Positions 61,765 to 64,000 of a stretch of DNA of 64,000 nt are shown here, piece after piece. The notes beneath the pieces are model-generated. The model did no database searches, was not told the DNA's origin, and saw only the letters and a program-made list of their open reading frames with translations. Each line of letters starts with the position of its first letter. Position 1 is the stretch's first letter. The DNA comes from Paenibacillus dokdonensis (GTDB lineage Bacteria > Bacillota > Bacilli > Paenibacillales > Paenibacillaceae): assembly GCF_004916975.1 (NCBI RefSeq), contig NZ_STGQ01000003.1, positions 310,001 to 374,000 of the forward strand, in the 5' to 3' direction. A program made the position numbers and the translations under genes.

Positions 61765-62721
61765 TTACGCTGCGCTTCTGCGCGAAATAGCGAACAATGC
61801 GGCCCAGATCAGCACAAACCCGCAAGCCTGGGCTATGGTCACGACTTCATTAAATACAATCCAGTTGATGAGCACGCCTACCATCGGGAAACTCAGTTCC
61901 GCGAGCGTAGCTACCGAAGCTTTGGTCGTAGTCAAACCTTTATAATAGACGAGCAGGCTAAACAGTCCCGGAAGCAGCGCCTGACCCAGCAGATTGATTG
62001 ATACTGCAGCAAGAGGTCCCGCCCCCGTTGGAATCTGCCAAGGATCGCCTTGATTGAGGGTAATACCAATCAGCAGCGGCAAAGCCAGAATAAACCGGAG
62101 TGAGGTTACAGTCTCGTACTCCATTTTACCCACCATCAATCTCCCCATTACAGTAGAGCCGCCCCAGAGTGCCGCCGCACCAAGGGAGAGCAGGCTTCCC
62201 ACTTTCACGAATTCATTCAAATGTCCGAATGGGAATGTAAATCCGAAGGTCAGCAGGTATGTGCCTCCCAAAGCCAAAACCAACAGCCATCCGAACTGAT
62301 TCGGCAGCTTTTCCTTCAACAGCATGCGTGCCATCAAAATGGCGAATATCGGCTGCAGCTTTTGAAGCAGCAATACGGCATTCAAATTCCCGTGGGTCAA
62401 CCCCAAGGTAAACAGTATCGTTGCAATGGCCGAGCCACCCCATGACAGGAACAGCAGAGCACCGATATGGCGCAGCTTGAGACCTCTCATTTCGGAACGA
62501 TGTTTCCAGAGAACAGGGAAGACAAACAAAGCAATCACCACATGCTCCAGTAATACAATCTGCGTCGGAGTGATATGCTCCCGAAGCAGAATAATGCGAA
62601 AGAGCGGATCTGCTCCCCATAATGCCGCACCGAGAACTACCAGCCAAAAGCCGGTTCTCGGCCGATCCGCCTGCTTGCGCACGGCGGGATTCAACTTAAT
62701 CTTGCTGCCTACGTTTTCCAT
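61765..62721 (-). CDS. EamA/DMT family transporter under an FMN riboswitch, probable flavin transporter
   Basis: A 318-residue membrane protein with ten helices in two EamA repeats (VLGAALWGADPLFRIILL; FLSWGGSAIATILFTLGLTH; LLVYYKGLTTTKASVATLAE). The start at 62721 is chosen because AAGGGGATC sits 8 bases upstream and the longer open frame would cross the riboswitch terminator. Immediately preceded by an FMN riboswitch, which in Bacillota regulates riboflavin synthesis or uptake; DMT-family riboflavin importers (RibN, ImpX) are known. Riboflavin or a related flavin as substrate is inferred from that switch. Confidence 0.85.
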   Translation of the reverse strand: MENVGSKIKLNPAVRKQADRPRTGFWLVVLGAALWGADPLFRIILLREHITPTQIVLLEHVVIALFVFPVLWKHRSEMRGLKLRHIGALLFLSWGGSAIATILFTLGLTHGNLNAVLLLQKLQPIFAILMARMLLKEKLPNQFGWLLVLALGGTYLLTFGFTFPFGHLNEFVKVGSLLSLGAAALWGGSTVMGRLMVGKMEYETVTSLRFILALPLLIGITLNQGDPWQIPTGAGPLAAVSINLLGQALLPGLFSLLVYYKGLTTTKASVATLAELSFPMVGVLINWIVFNEVVTIAQACGFVLIWAALFAISRRSAA

Positions 62722-62760
62722 TTTCTTGATCCCCTTGCCTGAATACGGAGTCAACATTGG

Positions 62761-62803
62761 AAAACCCCCGCTCATCGACATACATCGACAAAGGCGGGGG
62801 TTG
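62761..62803 (-). terminator. Terminator of the FMN riboswitch expression platform
   Basis: Minus-strand stem CAACCCCCGCC/GCGGGGGTTTTCC with loop carrying the paired words TCGATG and CATCGA; located between aptamer and start codon. The TTTT tail suits premature termination when FMN is bound. Confidence 0.82.
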
Positions 62804-62854
62804 ATCAAATAAGCCTGTCGAAATTGTAAAATTTCGAACAAACCTATCTTTTTG

Positions 62855-63010
62855 ATCTTCTCCCATCCGGACTTTACCGTCGGCCCTGGAATCTCACCAG
62901 GTCAGTCGCTGCTTCTAACCACAAAACAGCGAGTCGCGGGCTTGACGTCTGTCTGCTTCAATCGCAAAGGACGTTCACCGCCGGTCAGGAATTTCACCTT
63001 ACCCCGAAGA
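62855..63010 (-). promoter_or_regulatory. FMN riboswitch (RFN element)
   Basis: Minus strand begins ATCTTCGGGGTAAGGTGAAA, continues with ATTCCTGACCGGCGGTGA, CAAGCCCGCGA, a variable hairpin with GCTTC/GAAGC-like arms, GACCTGGTGAGATTCCAGGG and GCCGACGGTAAAGTCCGGAT, then GGGAGAAGAT. All conserved blocks of the six-helix FMN aptamer are in order. An extended -10 TGGTATGAT lies upstream (about 63050 on the minus strand). Gene-free space 62722-63182 is filled mainly by this element. Confidence 0.96.
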
Positions 63011-63182
63011 TCCATATTCATATTTTTAGTATTTGTTATGCAGATCATACCATGATTTCACATCATCGTATGTTAAAGCCATCACATTGGTTACTTACGA
63101 TAGTATAGCACATATCATAGCTCCGGTGTCGGATTATTTCAATAAGGATTTTTTTCCATCTTATAGAAACATTCGATCGGAC

Positions 63183-64000
63183 TTATTTTTGCTGCAGCAA
63201 AGCCAGAATAACTACAACCGCTTCCGCGCGAGTCGCGTGGGCACTAGGCGCAAACAGATTGCCGCTTCTTCCGTTCATAATGCCTTTCTGCGCCGCCTCC
63301 GCAGCATATGGCTTGGCCCAGGCAGGGATGAGGCTGCTGTCAGCAAAGCTCAGCTTGCTGGAGTCTTTTGCGACTTCAGCCGCATTCAGCGAACGGATGG
63401 CCATAGCTGCCATTTCAGCACGAGTAATAAGCTTGTTGGGCCCAAATGCACCATTTTCATAACCGTTCATGATGCTGCGGCCGACTGCATCTTCTACATA
63501 AACGAGTGCCCATGCTGGAATCTGCTTAGCATCCGTAAACTGCAGCGGCTGATGGGTGCCCCCGTCGGTTCCTATGGCCCGGATCAGCATCGCTGCAAAC
63601 TCAGCCCGCGTTACTTCCTTGTTCGGAAGGAATATGCCATTCGAATATCCAGTAATCCAGCCCTGCTGCACCGCTTGAATGATAGCATCTTGTGCCCAAT
63701 GACCGTTGATATCTTTCAGAGTGACTTCGGTGGATGTTGAGCCTTCCTCGACGGTAAATGCGGCTTTGACATTCGTTCCTGCTGTGTTCAGCTTCGAATC
63801 CACCAGCTTGACATCATGGATGGACAGCTGCGCAGCTCCGGTCTGCAGCCTCTTAAACTTGACGACAGCCAGTTGAAGCGTTCCGTTATCCCCAGCAATT
63901 TTGCCAACCTTGGTATGTGCAATCCGGATGTCGCTATTTTTGACGATCGGATCAATGGAAAAGCCGCTAGCTCCTGAAGTGGCGCTTTGATAGGCAAGCT
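63183..64000 (-). CDS. Cohesin-like and SLH-domain surface protein, 3' part (cut by window edge)
   Basis: The frame stays open to position 64000, so the N-terminus is missing; internal GTG codons should not be taken as starts. From the window edge a cohesin-like beta domain reads DIRIAHTKVGKIAGDNGTLQ and LSIHDVKLVDSKLNTAGTN, then three SLH repeats follow: INGHWAQDAIIQAVQQGWIT, AKQIPAWALVYVEDAVGRSI, DSSLIPAWAKPYAAEAAQKG, each with a TRAE-type motif. SLH domains bind pyruvylated wall polymer, so the protein is anchored on the cell surface. Cohesin may hold a dockerin partner or serve as an Ig-like spacer. Confidence 0.88.
   Translation of the reverse strand, partial: LAYQSATSGASGFSIDPIVKNSDIRIAHTKVGKIAGDNGTLQLAVVKFKRLQTGAAQLSIHDVKLVDSKLNTAGTNVKAAFTVEEGSTSTEVTLKDINGHWAQDAIIQAVQQGWITGYSNGIFLPNKEVTRAEFAAMLIRAIGTDGGTHQPLQFTDAKQIPAWALVYVEDAVGRSIMNGYENGAFGPNKLITRAEMAAMAIRSLNAAEVAKDSSKLSFADSSLIPAWAKPYAAEAAQKGIMNGRSGNLFAPSAHATRAEAVVVILALLQQK

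Noticed and set aside
62722..62841. Longer N-terminus for the EamA transporter
   Set aside because: The extra codons run through the riboswitch terminator hairpin; a good ribosome site exists at the later ATG.
63183..63803. Separate 206-aa SLH protein starting at an internal GTG
   Set aside because: Translation upstream in the same frame is open to the window end and reads as a cohesin-like domain, so the GTG is an internal Val codon.
1..64000. CRISPR array, prophage, toxin-antitoxin module or rRNA operon
   Set aside because: No regularly spaced direct repeats, phage structural or integrase genes, recognisable toxin-antitoxin pairs or rRNA sequence were found.

Overview
The window looks like a chromosome segment of a Paenibacillus-type Bacillota bacterium. 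The grounds are about 50% GC, many TTG starts behind strong Shine-Dalgarno sequences, a T-box leader, an aa3-type quinol oxidase operon, Lpl/Ytc-style sugar ABC transporters, a GntR regulator fused to a solute-binding domain, and a cohesin/SLH surface protein. This assignment is inferred from gene content; no rRNA or species marker is present.

Layout. 0-9 kb: glutathione peroxidase, two short-chain dehydrogenases, a TIM-barrel glycosidase-like protein, a TraX-like membrane protein, a MalY/PatB C-S lyase and a chemoreceptor. 9-17 kb: glycolate oxidase genes glcD-glcF with a divergent FadR-type regulator and a palindromic operator between them, a HEPN-like protein, an AEC transporter, a DUF2339 membrane protein and a HAD phosphatase. 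17.6-21.5 kb: a four-gene quinol oxidase operon (qoxABCD). 21.7-24.1 kb: a Mug-type DNA glycosylase, an RpiR regulator, a VOC protein and tRNA-Phe.

24.1-39.5 kb is bounded by two apparently identical 1,084-bp IS30-family insertion sequences in opposite orientation. Copy 1 lies exactly between a phenylalanine-specific T-box leader (specifier UUC, consensus promoter, intact terminator) and a tRNA-Phe gene. Inside follow a five-gene YtrA-type operon with two ABC exporters, an AT-rich ketopantoate-reductase-like/TetR pair with an 18/20 palindrome, a CAP-domain secreted protein, an ArsB-type transporter, and the distal half of a carbohydrate operon (beta-helix protein, epimerase, DHDPS-family protein). 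Copy 2 cuts that operon from its proximal half at 39.5-45.8 kb (solute-binding lipoprotein, two permeases, zinc dehydrogenase, GntR-SBP fusion regulator). The two promoters of that locus share a TGATGTA motif.

46-64 kb: a CorC/HlyC-type membrane protein, a pair of zinc-ribbon membrane proteins (one TcaA-like), a gluconate locus (gntK, gntP, gntR) with two identical 20-bp operator-like sites, an unrecognised secreted protein, a five-gene Opp-type ABC operon, a DMT/EamA transporter preceded by an FMN riboswitch (a probable flavin transporter), and the 3' end of a cohesin-SLH surface protein that runs off the window.

The most unusual item is the T-box(Phe) / IS30 / tRNA-Phe junction. Either a T-box once led into a tRNA gene, or an IS-mediated rearrangement separated a phenylalanine T-box from its gene and tRNA-Phe from its promoter. 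No CRISPR array, prophage or replication origin was seen.
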